Below the pieces are notes generated by a model. It saw only the letters and a list, made by a program, of their open reading frames with translations. It was not told the origin of the DNA and ran no database searches. From contig DGDD01000056.1 of the NCBI GenBank assembly GCA_002385265.1, positions 1 to 13,329 of the forward strand: a DNA stretch of 13,329 nucleotides, read 5' to 3'. Each line of letters starts with the position of its first letter. Within the stretch, counting starts at the first letter, position 1. This DNA comes from Chitinophagaceae bacterium UBA3961. GTDB taxonomy: Bacteria > Bacteroidota > Bacteroidia > Chitinophagales > Chitinophagaceae. Below, piece by piece: positions 1-8,470 of this stretch. The position numbers and the translations under genes were made by a program.

Positions 1-629
<629 letters not shown>

Positions 630-799
630 AAATGAGTTTTGACCGTTGGCGTTAAATTTTCTCTCGGAAAAATAACGTTTGTGTCTAATAATTAAATGTC
701 GCTAAACCTTACCGTAAATCATTGATTTACGTGCTGTTGCTTCCAAACTTTCAAAGATCTTTCGGCTTTATTTTGCCGCCCCATTTTTGATTGGGGTTG
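630..799 (-). promoter_or_regulatory. 16S rRNA leader with hairpin and boxA-like element
   Basis: This is the transcribed leader between the nearest rRNA promoter and mature 16S. It holds an inverted repeat, CGTAAATCA-T-TGATTTACG, at 713-731. On the minus strand it also holds AGATCTTTGAAAG (748-760), which resembles the boxA/TTCTTTGA element seen in Bacteroidota rRNA leaders. Processing or antitermination roles are inferred. Confidence 0.55.
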
Positions 800-830
800 C
801 AAAGGTAAGAGCCTTTTTTATTTTCACCAA
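800..830 (-). promoter_or_regulatory. rRNA promoter P1 (closest to 16S)
   Basis: On the minus strand, a -33 TTGG (827-830) and a -7 TACCTTTG (800-807) are separated by exactly 19 bp, matching the Bacteroidota TTTG/TTG-N19-TAnnTTTG consensus. An A-rich tract lies directly upstream (831-870), as expected for an UP-like element. The -7 box differs from the other three copies (TACC rather than TATC). Confidence 0.8.
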
Positions 831-915
831 ATTTTTCTTGATTTTTTTCGAAGATTTTTTCTTCTCATTAACCAGTACTTTTTTTGAAGAACTTTCGCTT
901 TTTAAAAGCGGGCTG

Positions 916-946
916 CAAAGATAGTTAACTCTATTTTCACCGCCAA
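916..946 (-). promoter_or_regulatory. rRNA promoter P2
   Basis: On the minus strand, TTGG (943-946), 19 bp, then TATCTTTG (916-923). An A-tract upstream (947-980) and a GCGGG-type sequence just downstream are shared with the neighbouring copies. It lies 116 bp from P1. Confidence 0.85.
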
Positions 947-1030
947 CTTTTTTCGTGATTTTTTTAAAGTTTTTTTATTCGCTTTTCAATCACTTCTATC
1001 GTAAGAACTACCTCGTTTTGTAAGGGGTTG

Positions 1031-1061
1031 CAAAGATAGACCGTTTCACATTCACCACCAA
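1031..1061 (-). promoter_or_regulatory. rRNA promoter P3
   Basis: On the minus strand, TTGG (1058-1061), 19 bp, then TATCTTTG (1031-1038), again with an upstream A-tract. It lies 115 bp from P2. The downstream sequence on the plus strand (AAGAACTACCTCGTTTTG, from 1003) is repeated near P4. Confidence 0.85.
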
Positions 1062-1149
1062 TTTTTTTCGCGTTTTTTTCAAACTTTTTTTTCGTCACTT
1101 TCTCGCGTCAATCACTTTAAGAACTACCCGTTTTTTGTAAAGCGGGCCG

Positions 1150-1180
1150 CAAAGATAAGGAGCATTCACTTCCCAACAAA
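1150..1180 (-). promoter_or_regulatory. rRNA promoter P4 (most distal)
   Basis: On the minus strand, TTTG (1177-1180), 19 bp, then TATCTTTG (1150-1157). This copy carries the canonical TTTG at -33, where the other three have TTGG. It lies 119 bp from P3 and about 70 bp downstream of the truA stop codon. No further copy is visible upstream, where truA begins. Confidence 0.82.
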
Positions 1181-1252
1181 TTTATTTTAAATCTTTTTTG
1201 CTGTTTATTTTTGAAACCCTCTCCCACACTGCATTGTAGCTCCAAATATTTT

Positions 1253-2014
1253 TTAAACTTTCTTGCCGCCTCTCTCAAAATACCCTTCTTCATAATTCAC
1301 TTTTATCAAACTTAAGCCATGACCCGGTACCGAAAAATCCGCTCTGGTAGCATCTTTCATTTCAATGATGCTTTTGAACTCCTCTATCGACCACTTTTTA
1401 CGCCCTACTTTTAACATCGTTCCTACTAATCCACGCACCATCCCCCTTAAAAAACGACTGCCCCTTACCCGGTATACAAATCCACCCTCTATCGCCTCCC
1501 ATTCACTCCGCTCAATACTGCATATAGTAGTACGTACTTGCGACCCCCTTTTAGAAAAACTCGCAAAATCGGAATAGCCCTTCACTATTTCCGCCGCCTC
1601 CCTCAATAAAGCCAGATCTAAAGGGAAAGGATATCGATAGCTTCTATCTGATCGAAATGGATCTTTGCCCCACAAAACCGTATACTCGTATTCTCTGCTT
1701 ACTGCATCGAACCGACTATGTGCCGATGGCTGCATCGCCACAATTCGCTTAATTACAATGGCCGGATGAACTATTGCATTCAAATTATAGACGGCTTTCT
1801 CGGAAATACCACCCTCAAAATCAAAATGAAAGTAATTCTGTCGCGCATGAACACCCGTATCAGTTCTAGATGAACCCGTTAGCGCAATTTCGTGTCGGAA
1901 AAAAGTATGGAGTGCTTTCTCAACTTCTGACTGTACAGTAACAGCATTGTCCTGCACCTGAAAACCGGCAAAAGGACCTCCCATGTAAGCCAACTCCATG
2001 AAATAACGTGTCAT
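1253..2014 (-). CDS. truA: tRNA pseudouridine(38-40) synthase TruA
   Basis: TruA converts uridines 38, 39 and 40 in the anticodon arm of many tRNAs to pseudouridine in the cytoplasm. The 253-aa length fits the family (about 245-270). The N-terminal MTRYFMELAYMGGPFAGFQ matches the family opening (Y-D/M-G-x-F-x-G-F-Q). The catalytic motif SSRTDTGVHA at 48-57 places the nucleophilic Asp at D52. The C-terminal half has the conserved FLRGMVRGLVGTMLKVG segment (about 188-204). It starts 19 bp after the stop of the secreted DUF4476-like gene on the same strand, so the two are probably co-transcribed. Its 3' end lies about 70 bp before the rRNA promoter array, and I see no clear terminator between them, so read-through into the rRNA operon is possible. 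Confidence 0.96.
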   Translation of the reverse strand: MTRYFMELAYMGGPFAGFQVQDNAVTVQSEVEKALHTFFRHEIALTGSSRTDTGVHARQNYFHFDFEGGISEKAVYNLNAIVHPAIVIKRIVAMQPSAHSRFDAVSREYEYTVLWGKDPFRSDRSYRYPFPLDLALLREAAEIVKGYSDFASFSKRGSQVRTTICSIERSEWEAIEGGFVYRVRGSRFLRGMVRGLVGTMLKVGRKKWSIEEFKSIIEMKDATRADFSVPGHGLSLIKVNYEEGYFERGGKKV

Positions 2015-2033
2015 AGAGCGAAAATACGGGTTC

Positions 2034-3362
2034 CTATTTTACCATTTCTTGGAACTTACGAATGTAATAGTCTTGAGAAAACAACACTACCAGCTCTTTA
2101 AAAGCTTCTTTATCGGTAATAGTAGGATAGGCAGATTCAAGAAATTGAAACTTAAATACTTCAGAATAAAATAGTTCGGTGAGTCCTTTTACTTGCTTTG
2201 TTGAATAGGATTTAAGGGCAAATGCCTTTTTTGCCACCAACAATCGTTGATCGGTGGTAGCTGTTTCCATCATTTGAACGCGCAATTTATCTAAGTCTAA
2301 GTCTGTAGCAATAAGAAGACCGGTGCTTTTATCCGCTCTGGCTGAAGAATCAACTGTAGGCTTCGCCGACAAAGTAGAATCTACCCCAGTTTTTACAACA
2401 GGTTTAGAAACATCGTCTAGAGGAATGATCACTGTAATTGAATCCTCGTCTCCTGCTTTATAGATGATTTCGCGTCCTTTATCAATGGTTCTGTCTGAAA
2501 TAATTTGGATTGAAGGCATTGGCGTTTTAGGCACTGCAACCGGTTCCGGTGTTTGAGTGGCCGTTTCAATTTTAGGCTTTGCAGGGGCAGCTACTAAACT
2601 ATCTTTTGGAATTGACGTGTTACTTTCAGCCGTGGGCTGTTGAACAGCAGGCTTAACCGGAGCAGCGATGGTACTATCTTTTGTTGGTTTATCTACAATT
2701 TCGGGAGTTGGAGTGATTGTTTTAACAACGGGATTGGCGGGTGCTGTTTCTGCGGAGTCCTTAAGTTTAACAGGTTCCGGATCTACTTGAATCACTTTGA
2801 TAGCAGGCTTTGCAGGTTCTGCAACCGTTACATCCGGTGTAGGCGGGTTTGCCGGTGCCGTTTGCTTGGGAGCATCTTTAGGAGGAACCGCAGTTTTGGT
2901 TCGATCTTTCAACACATCGTTATCGTTCACTACCGCTGCCATCATGTTGGCGAAACCATTTACGGCGGGTTTTGTAGGCTTTGGAGTTTCTGTTTTCACT
3001 ACTGCGGCACTTTCTTCCGCCGACTGAGCAGCGATCAATTCCATGGTTTGCCAGTTGTAAAGAGACCAAGTTTGGTCACCTGTTTTCTTCAACTGAAAGC
3101 CTTTGTCTTTCCTGTTCACGGCCACTTTGAATGTCTGTTCGGGAAAAGAGTTCTTGGGGAAATTGACTTTTAGTTCATAAACAGTATCCTTCAATTTGCC
3201 GATCAACAAATATCCATCTGCCGAGGAACTAAAGTTTTTATCTTGAATTCTAACTGAAAAAGGTTGTGCTTTATCTGCTTCTATGGCGAAGAAATAGTCT
3301 TGCTGCGCTGATACAGCGGCGGAAAGCGTTAACAGTAAGGCGAGAAACGTACATTTTTTCAT
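2034..3362 (-). CDS. secreted DUF4476-like protein with Pro/Ala/Thr repeat linker
   Basis: Function is unknown. I chose the start at 3362 because MKKCTFLALLLTLSAAVSA followed by QQ is a clear Sec signal peptide. A longer frame from 3407 would add 15 non-signal residues and would begin upstream of the likely transcription start. The 442-aa product has three parts: an N-terminal beta-rich region (about 20-105); a low-complexity linker (about 115-290) with three loose repeats of the form KDSxxAAPxKP then TPTPE-like; and a C-terminal helical domain (about 353-442, from LLIATDLDLDKLRVQM to the end). The C-terminal domain, with its LESAYPTITDKEAF segment, resembles Bacteroidota DUF4476 domains. The linker suggests spanning or tethering in the periplasm or cell surface (inference). 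truA follows after 19 bp; the divergent neighbour is the M1 peptidase. The family call is from motif memory. Confidence 0.75.
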   Translation of the reverse strand: MKKCTFLALLLTLSAAVSAQQDYFFAIEADKAQPFSVRIQDKNFSSSADGYLLIGKLKDTVYELKVNFPKNSFPEQTFKVAVNRKDKGFQLKKTGDQTWSLYNWQTMELIAAQSAEESAAVVKTETPKPTKPAVNGFANMMAAVVNDNDVLKDRTKTAVPPKDAPKQTAPANPPTPDVTVAEPAKPAIKVIQVDPEPVKLKDSAETAPANPVVKTITPTPEIVDKPTKDSTIAAPVKPAVQQPTAESNTSIPKDSLVAAPAKPKIETATQTPEPVAVPKTPMPSIQIISDRTIDKGREIIYKAGDEDSITVIIPLDDVSKPVVKTGVDSTLSAKPTVDSSARADKSTGLLIATDLDLDKLRVQMMETATTDQRLLVAKKAFALKSYSTKQVKGLTELFYSEVFKFQFLESAYPTITDKEAFKELVVLFSQDYYIRKFQEMVK

Positions 3363-3388
3363 GAACCGGAATGGATTTCTACTGTACA

Positions 3389-3396
3389 CAAAACTA
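3389..3396 (-). promoter_or_regulatory. possible -7 element of the DUF4476-like gene
   Basis: On the minus strand TAGTTTTG fits TAnnTTTG and lies 27 bp upstream of the chosen start at 3362. The best -33 candidate (TTGA, 3418-3421) has 21 rather than 19 bp spacing, so the match is weak. If real, it excludes the longer start at 3407. Confidence 0.35.
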
Positions 3397-3492
3397 ACTA
3401 ATTGCATTGAGCCGACGTCAATTTATCCAATTTTTCATAAATATTAAGAAAAGGCTCTCTTATCTTTAGCCCGAACAATATTTAATCTATTT

Positions 3493-5970
3493 ATGAAAAA
3501 AGTCATTGCAGCAGCGGCCCTCCTTCTCATAGGATACGGAGCGTTTGCACAAGAAGAAGCTGCTGATACCAGCTGGGAAAAGATCTATCGTGAATCCAGT
3601 TCCAAAATCAACGATCTCATTCACACCAAATTGGACATTCGTTTCGACTACTCCAAAAGTCAGGCCATTGGTAAAGTGTGGCTTCAATTAAAGCCTCATT
3701 TTTATGCTACAGACTCCTTATTATTGGATGCGAAGGGCATGGAAATTCAACAAGTAGCCGTTGTTAAAAACAATAAAAATCAGGTACTCAACTACGATTA
3801 CAATGGATTGGAATTGCGCATAAAACTTGATAAATCGTACAAAAAAGAAGAAACCTATACGATTTATGTGGCTTATATCGCAAAGCCCAATGATTATAAA
3901 GCAAAAGGAAGTGCAGCGATCACAGATGCAAAAGGCTTGTACTTTATCAATCCATTGGGAGAAGATAAAACAAAGCCAACGCAAATTTGGACGCAAGGTG
4001 AAACAGAAGGAACTTCTGTTTGGGTTCCTATTATCGACAAACCGAATCAAAAGTGTACTCAGGAGTTTAATTTAACGGTTCCTGCAAAATATGTGTCACT
4101 TTCAAATGGCAAGTTGGTATCACAAAAGAAGAATACGGATGGTACCAGAACTGATACTTGGAAGATGGATCAACCACACTCTCCTTACTTATTCTTCATT
4201 GGCGTTGGCGATTACGCAATTGTAAAAGATAGCTACAAAGGAAAAGAAATCAGTTACTATGTAGAGAAAGAATACGAATCAGTAGCAAGAAAGATCTTTG
4301 GACTAACTCCGGAAATGATGGCTTTTTACTCCAGAATTACTGGTATAGATTACCCTTGGGTAAAGTATGCTCAAATTACAGGCAGAGACTATGTTAGTGG
4401 TGCGATGGAAAACACTACTACTACCCTACACGGAGAATCGGCTCAGCAAGACGCTAGAGAATTAGTTGATGGAAATCAGTGGGAAGGTGTTGTTGCGCAT
4501 GAATTATTTCACCATTGGTTTGGCGATTATGTTACAGCAGAGAGTTGGAGCAACCTTACCGTAAATGAATCATTTGCAAATTACAGCGAAGTGCTTTGGA
4601 ACGAGTACAAATGGGGCAAAGACGCTGCTGATGCCCATAACTATAGCGATATGGTGGGATATCTTGGCAGTGGTAGTGAGAAAAAAGATTTGGTTCGATT
4701 CCATTATGCTGATCGCGAAGATATGTTTGACGCAGTTAGCTATAATAAAGGTGGACGCATCTTACACATGTTGAGAAACTATGTGGGAGACAGTGCTTTC
4801 TTCAAAGCCTTGAATTTGTATTTAACCACCAATAAATACAAAGCAGCAGAAGCACATCATTTAAGATTGGCATTTGAAGAAGTGACCGGAAAGGATTTGA
4901 ATTGGTTCTTCAATCAATGGTATTATGGAAGCGGTCATCCGAAATTAAGTGTTGATTACATTTACGATGAAGCAAGAAAAGAAGTGGCGGTGGTTGTGAA
5001 ACAAACCCAAGCCGGAGACAAGGTCTTCAAATTGCCGGTGGCCATTGATCTTTATTATGGATCAAAGAAAGAGCGCAAGAATGTATGGATCGATGATAAG
5101 AACGATACGTTTGTTTTCAAATACGCTACTCGTCCGGATTTGATCAATTTTGATGGAGATAAGATCTTGTTGGCTGAGAAAAAAGACAATAAAACCTTGG
5201 ACCAGTATTTATTCCAAATGAAGAATGCAGGGCTTTATATGGATAGAAGAGAAGCGATCGAAGCTGCATTGAAGAAACAATCGGAGCCGAAAGCATGGGA
5301 AATCATATCATTGGGATTAAAAGATCCATCAAGTGATCTTCGCGGATTTACACTAGGACGATTGGACATTAAAAAGGAGAGCATTCGTAGCAGCGCTTTA
5401 CCAATTGTAGAAGATATGGCGAAGAACGACAAGAAAACAACAGTAAAAGCTGTTGCTATTGATTTCTTGTCGGTAACAGAAAATCCTGATTATAAAGCTT
5501 TGTACCAAAAAGGCCTTACTGATTCTTCTTATTCTGTTGCCGGTGCATCATTAGAAGCATTGTATGGTATTGATCCCGATCTAGGATTGGCGGAAGCTAA
5601 AAAAGTTCCTGAAACAGTTAAAGGTAGACTTCAGGCTGCAAGAGTGAAAATTTTGATCCAGTCAGGCGATCCTTCCGTATTCGAAACAGTAGCCTTGGCT
5701 TATAAAAACATGCCAATTTCTCAAGACAAATTCGAAATGACACAGGCTTTATGTGATATGCTGGCGAAGGTTACGGATACTAAGCAACTGAAAGAAGGAG
5801 TTGATTTGGTGGTTGCATTCAGAAAAGCAATTCCTGAGCAATACGGAATTACACCGGTTATCAATAATTTCTTGAAAGGAATTATGACGAAGAAAGAGGC
5901 GCAGAAAGAGAAAGGTGGAGATAAAGCAAGTTTACAAGAACAGATCGACTATATAAAGTCGAAGATGTAG
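3493..5970 (+). CDS. secreted M1 family zinc aminopeptidase
   Basis: This enzyme removes N-terminal residues from peptides, most likely in the periplasm. Residues 1-20 (MKKVIAAAALLLIGYGAFAQ) form a Sec signal peptide. The substrate-binding GAMEN motif is at 303-307. The zinc site HELFH is at 336-340, with the third ligand E359 in NES, giving HEXXH-X18-E. The transition-state Tyr is probably Y417 in SYNKGG. All expected catalytic residues are present. An N-terminal beta domain (about 40-240) precedes the thermolysin-like domain (about 250-490). The remainder, to residue 825, is a helical HEAT-like region with a Lys-rich tail. The leader is A/T-rich, with no Shine-Dalgarno but a TATCTTTA (3461-3468) close to the Bacteroidota -7 box; no good -33 was found. 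It stands alone, divergent from the DUF4476-like gene and ended by a strong hairpin. Peptide preference cannot be read from the sequence. Confidence 0.95.
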   Translation: MKKVIAAAALLLIGYGAFAQEEAADTSWEKIYRESSSKINDLIHTKLDIRFDYSKSQAIGKVWLQLKPHFYATDSLLLDAKGMEIQQVAVVKNNKNQVLNYDYNGLELRIKLDKSYKKEETYTIYVAYIAKPNDYKAKGSAAITDAKGLYFINPLGEDKTKPTQIWTQGETEGTSVWVPIIDKPNQKCTQEFNLTVPAKYVSLSNGKLVSQKKNTDGTRTDTWKMDQPHSPYLFFIGVGDYAIVKDSYKGKEISYYVEKEYESVARKIFGLTPEMMAFYSRITGIDYPWVKYAQITGRDYVSGAMENTTTTLHGESAQQDARELVDGNQWEGVVAHELFHHWFGDYVTAESWSNLTVNESFANYSEVLWNEYKWGKDAADAHNYSDMVGYLGSGSEKKDLVRFHYADREDMFDAVSYNKGGRILHMLRNYVGDSAFFKALNLYLTTNKYKAAEAHHLRLAFEEVTGKDLNWFFNQWYYGSGHPKLSVDYIYDEARKEVAVVVKQTQAGDKVFKLPVAIDLYYGSKKERKNVWIDDKNDTFVFKYATRPDLINFDGDKILLAEKKDNKTLDQYLFQMKNAGLYMDRREAIEAALKKQSEPKAWEIISLGLKDPSSDLRGFTLGRLDIKKESIRSSALPIVEDMAKNDKKTTVKAVAIDFLSVTENPDYKALYQKGLTDSSYSVAGASLEALYGIDPDLGLAEAKKVPETVKGRLQAARVKILIQSGDPSVFETVALAYKNMPISQDKFEMTQALCDMLAKVTDTKQLKEGVDLVVAFRKAIPEQYGITPVINNFLKGIMTKKEAQKEKGGDKASLQEQIDYIKSKM

Positions 5971-6005
5971 TATTAGGTTGGACTAACTAATTAGTTCCGA
6001 AATAG

Positions 6006-6042
6006 AAAAAGGCCGCTTCGAACTGATCGAGGCGGCCTTTTT
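6006..6042. terminator. two-way rho-independent terminator
   Basis: The stem AGGCCGCTTCGA / TCGAGGCGGCCT (one G-T wobble) has a 5-nt loop. An A-run lies on the left and a T-run on the right, so it works on either strand. It sits between the convergent M1 peptidase and sugar dehydrogenase genes. Confidence 0.93.
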
Positions 6043-6062
6043 GTATGTAGATCGTTCAATTT

Positions 6063-7184
6063 TTATGGTGCGCTTATTTCGATGATTTTATCATCTGAGC
6101 CGTTGCTGGTGCAAAGGTATACTTTCCCTGTGGGGGCCACTAGAACGTCTCTCAAACGTCCAAATTTCCCATTATAGAATTCGTTTGTTTCCGTAACGGC
6201 ATTAAAAGTTGCGTTGAGTTTAAGTTGATACAAGCGTGAGTTTTTCAATGTTGCGAGCAACAAAGAGTTTTTCCATTGCGGGATTTTAGCATTGTTGTAG
6301 TAATCCAAACCGCAAGTTGCAATGGTAGGTGTCCAAGCTTTGATGGGTTCTTTTACATTGTTTGAAGAACAGAAGGCTGTTTCGGAAGAGTTGTCGCAAA
6401 ATCCCATAACAGTTGGCCATCCGTAGTTTCTGCCTTTTTCAATGATATTGATTTCGTCGTCGTTATTGGGACCATGCTCGGAGGAATAGAGGATGCCATT
6501 AGCGTATACCAAGCCTTGAGGATTGCGGTGTCCGAAACTCCAATATGGATTGCCGGAAACGGGGTTATCGGAAGGGATGGACCCGTCGAGGTTAATTCTC
6601 AGGATTTTTCCATTTACAGAGTTGGGATCTTGCGGATACGAGGTTTCCACTGCATCACCGGTGGAGACGAAGAGTTTATCGCCCACAATCACTAATCGAG
6701 AGCCATTATGATTATTATCGGCAATAATATTGTCAAAGATGATAGTCGGGCTTGAAAGGCTGTTGCCACTTACAGTATAACGAACCACTTTTTCTCTATA
6801 TGCAGACCCTTTTAGATAATCGTACACTACGTACAAGTAGGGATTAGAAGCAAAAGAAGGATGAAATGCCATTCCAAGAAGTCCACCTTCTCCCCTAACC
6901 ACTACATCGCTGATAGTGAGCAAGTTAGAAACAGACCCGTTGGCTGGATCTACCTTCGATATAATGCCGGACTTTTGGGTAAACCAGATGGTATTATCGG
7001 GAGCCCAAACCAGATCCCATGGCATGGTAAGTCCGGAAGAAAGTATTTTATCGCTTAAAACGACTGGAGTAGTAGTAGTATCGGTTGTACCGCCTCCGCC
7101 TGTGTTGGACTTCGACTTGCTGCAATTTGCGGCAAGAATGAGGGAGGACAGGACCAAGGAGGTATAGAGCATTCTCTTCAGCAT
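6063..7184 (-). CDS. PQQ-dependent sugar dehydrogenase (glucose/sorbosone dehydrogenase family), lipoprotein
   Basis: This is a six-bladed beta-propeller enzyme expected to oxidise aldoses with PQQ, outside the cytoplasm. I chose the ATG at 7184, which gives MLKRMLYTSLVLSSLILAANC: a lipoprotein signal with lipobox LAANC and acylated Cys at residue 21 of 373. A longer frame from 7211 would start inside the likely -7 promoter box; a start at 7172 is also possible. A flexible Ser/Gly/Thr linker (about 22-40) follows. Family motifs are MPWDLVWAPD, GEGGLLGMAFHP, NNHNGSRL (likely catalytic His 159), STGD, GHRNPQGL, EHGPNNDDEIN and GRNYGWP. Two Cys-containing insertions after GWP may form a disulphide. 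It is monocistronic and convergent with the M1 gene. Neither the sugar nor actual PQQ use is proven; some relatives are called only GSDH-like. Confidence 0.9.
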   Translation of the reverse strand: MLKRMLYTSLVLSSLILAANCSKSKSNTGGGGTTDTTTTPVVLSDKILSSGLTMPWDLVWAPDNTIWFTQKSGIISKVDPANGSVSNLLTISDVVVRGEGGLLGMAFHPSFASNPYLYVVYDYLKGSAYREKVVRYTVSGNSLSSPTIIFDNIIADNNHNGSRLVIVGDKLFVSTGDAVETSYPQDPNSVNGKILRINLDGSIPSDNPVSGNPYWSFGHRNPQGLVYANGILYSSEHGPNNDDEINIIEKGRNYGWPTVMGFCDNSSETAFCSSNNVKEPIKAWTPTIATCGLDYYNNAKIPQWKNSLLLATLKNSRLYQLKLNATFNAVTETNEFYNGKFGRLRDVLVAPTGKVYLCTSNGSDDKIIEISAP

Positions 7185-7208
7185 ACGAATTGTTTTTACA
7201 GGTACAAC

Positions 7209-7216
7209 CAAAATTA
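7209..7216 (-). promoter_or_regulatory. possible -7 element of the sugar dehydrogenase gene
   Basis: On the minus strand TAATTTTG fits TAnnTTTG and lies 25 bp upstream of the chosen ATG at 7184. No matching -33 TTTG/TTG was seen at 19 bp, so confidence is limited. Confidence 0.35.
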
Positions 7217-7401
7217 TGCCTTTACCCGTCTTAACAGCGTTAAATGCTGATTAAAGAGGTTTTTGGGTAGAAAAGATAAATGAAGCAGGGTTGCAATAAA
7301 AAAGCCGTATCGGAAATGTAATGAACGAAGAAAAGCTGCAACTAATAATGTAGTATCTTGACAAGGAATTAAAAATTCATAAAATAAAACTTCAATAGAA
7401 A

Positions 7402-7992
7402 ATGAGTACACGTAACATTGCTTTGATTGCAATTTTTGGATTGATTTTGATATTAGGTGGATGTGGCTGTAGCAGCTATAATGGATTGGTTTCGAAAGAT
7501 GAAGATGTAAGAGCGAAATGGGCGAATGTGCAAAGTGAGTATCAAAGAAGAAATGATTTGATCGGAAACTTGGTTGAAACAGTTAAAGGTGCTGCTAACT
7601 TCGAAAAAGAAACACTGGAAGCTGTGATCAGTGCACGTTCAAAAGCCACTTCAATTCAGGTTGACCCAACAAATATTACACCTGAAAAATTGGCTGAGTT
7701 TCAACAGGCGCAGGCCGGTTTAAGTGGTGCATTGGGCAGATTGTTGGCTGTTTCAGAAGCTTATCCTGATTTGAAAGCAACTCAGAACTTCCGCGATTTG
7801 CAAGCGCAACTTGAAGGAACTGAAAATCGAATCAAAGTAGCACGTAACGATTTTAATACTGCAGTACAAGGGTACAATACAAGTGCTAGAAGATTTCCCG
7901 GAGTAATATTTGCCAATTTGTTTGGATTCCATCCGAAAGAAGGCTTCAAGGCTGATCCGGGTGCAGAAAATGCTCCAAAAGTGAAGTTCTAA
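7402..7992 (+). CDS. lemA: LemA family protein
   Basis: This is a membrane-anchored coiled-coil protein of the LemA family, whose biochemical role is not settled. The 196-aa product opens with one hydrophobic segment (about 6-20) ending in LGGC, a possible lipobox with Cys at 21; two cysteines (GCGC) there are unusual for LemA, so it may be a lipoprotein rather than a simple N-anchored protein. The conserved family core follows: SYNGLVSKDEDVRAKWANVQSEYQRRNDLIGNL and similar segments (about 25-57), then ETVKGAANFEKETLEAV, and later LLAVSEAYPDLKATQNF and LEGTENRIKVARNDFNTAVQGYN. It is the first gene of a three-gene plus-strand operon with two TPM proteins. The leader is A-rich (ending CAATAGAAA before ATG) with no Shine-Dalgarno. 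No confident promoter was found in 7217-7401. Confidence 0.93.
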   Translation: MSTRNIALIAIFGLILILGGCGCSSYNGLVSKDEDVRAKWANVQSEYQRRNDLIGNLVETVKGAANFEKETLEAVISARSKATSIQVDPTNITPEKLAEFQQAQAGLSGALGRLLAVSEAYPDLKATQNFRDLQAQLEGTENRIKVARNDFNTAVQGYNTSARRFPGVIFANLFGFHPKEGFKADPGAENAPKVKF

Positions 7993-8008
7993 CTTTAACA
8001 GTAAAAGA

Positions 8009-8470
8009 ATGTCGTTGATTCCATTTTTCAGACGCAAACATTTTTTTTCTTCCTCAGATCAGGAAGCGATTGTTGCTGCGATCAAGAGAGCGGAGAAAGA
8101 AACCAGTGGTGAAGTGAGGGTTTTTGTAGAAAGCAGGTGTCGTTTTGTAAATCCGATTCACCGTGCAGAAGAGATCTTTTGGGGGCTTAAGATGGACAGT
8201 ACGGGCGAATACAATGCCGTATTGATTTATGTGGCCATCAAAGATCAGCAGTTTGCCATTTTTGCCGATAATGGCATTTATACAAAACTTGGAAATGATT
8301 TTTGGAATCAGTCGGTGAATGAAATGACTTCTTACATAAAGGAAGAAGGTGTTGCGCATGGGTTAGTGAAAGTGATCGACAAAATTGGAAGTACTTTGAA
8401 AGAAGCATTTCCATACGATCCGAACACTGACAAAAATGAATTACCTGACGAAATCGTGTTTGGACAATGA
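8009..8470 (+). CDS. TPM domain protein, soluble
   Basis: A 153-aa protein of the TPM (TLP18.3/Psb32/MOLO-1) domain family, with no signal peptide or membrane segment, so probably cytoplasmic. The TPM fold is visible as a helix (about 15-32), GEVRVFVES (34-42), and NAVLIYVAIKDQQFAIFADNGIY (69-91, where D87 may help bind a metal), then a C-terminal helical region with a GLVKVIDKIGSTLKEAFP segment. Some plant relatives have acid phosphatase activity, but the general function is unknown. It starts 16 bp after lemA and its stop overlaps the next gene by 4 bp (ATGA), which points to translational coupling. The order lemA, soluble TPM, membrane TPM recurs in Bacteroidota as I remember it, and suggests that the three act together at the envelope. 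Confidence 0.88.
   Translation: MSLIPFFRRKHFFSSSDQEAIVAAIKRAEKETSGEVRVFVESRCRFVNPIHRAEEIFWGLKMDSTGEYNAVLIYVAIKDQQFAIFADNGIYTKLGNDFWNQSVNEMTSYIKEEGVAHGLVKVIDKIGSTLKEAFPYDPNTDKNELPDEIVFGQ

Noticed and set aside
630..1250. Tandem ~116-bp repeats as a mobile element or satellite
   Set aside because: Each unit contains a properly spaced promoter pointing to 16S, so tandem promoters explain the pattern.
2640..3173. Plus-strand frame of 177 aa opposite the DUF4476-like gene
   Set aside because: Cys/Arg/Phe-rich antisense product of a low-complexity Pro/Ala/Lys linker; the minus-strand product has a signal peptide and a domain.
7354..7360. TATCTTG upstream of lemA as a -7 promoter box
   Set aside because: One T short of TAnnTTTG and no TTG/TTTG at about 19 bp upstream.
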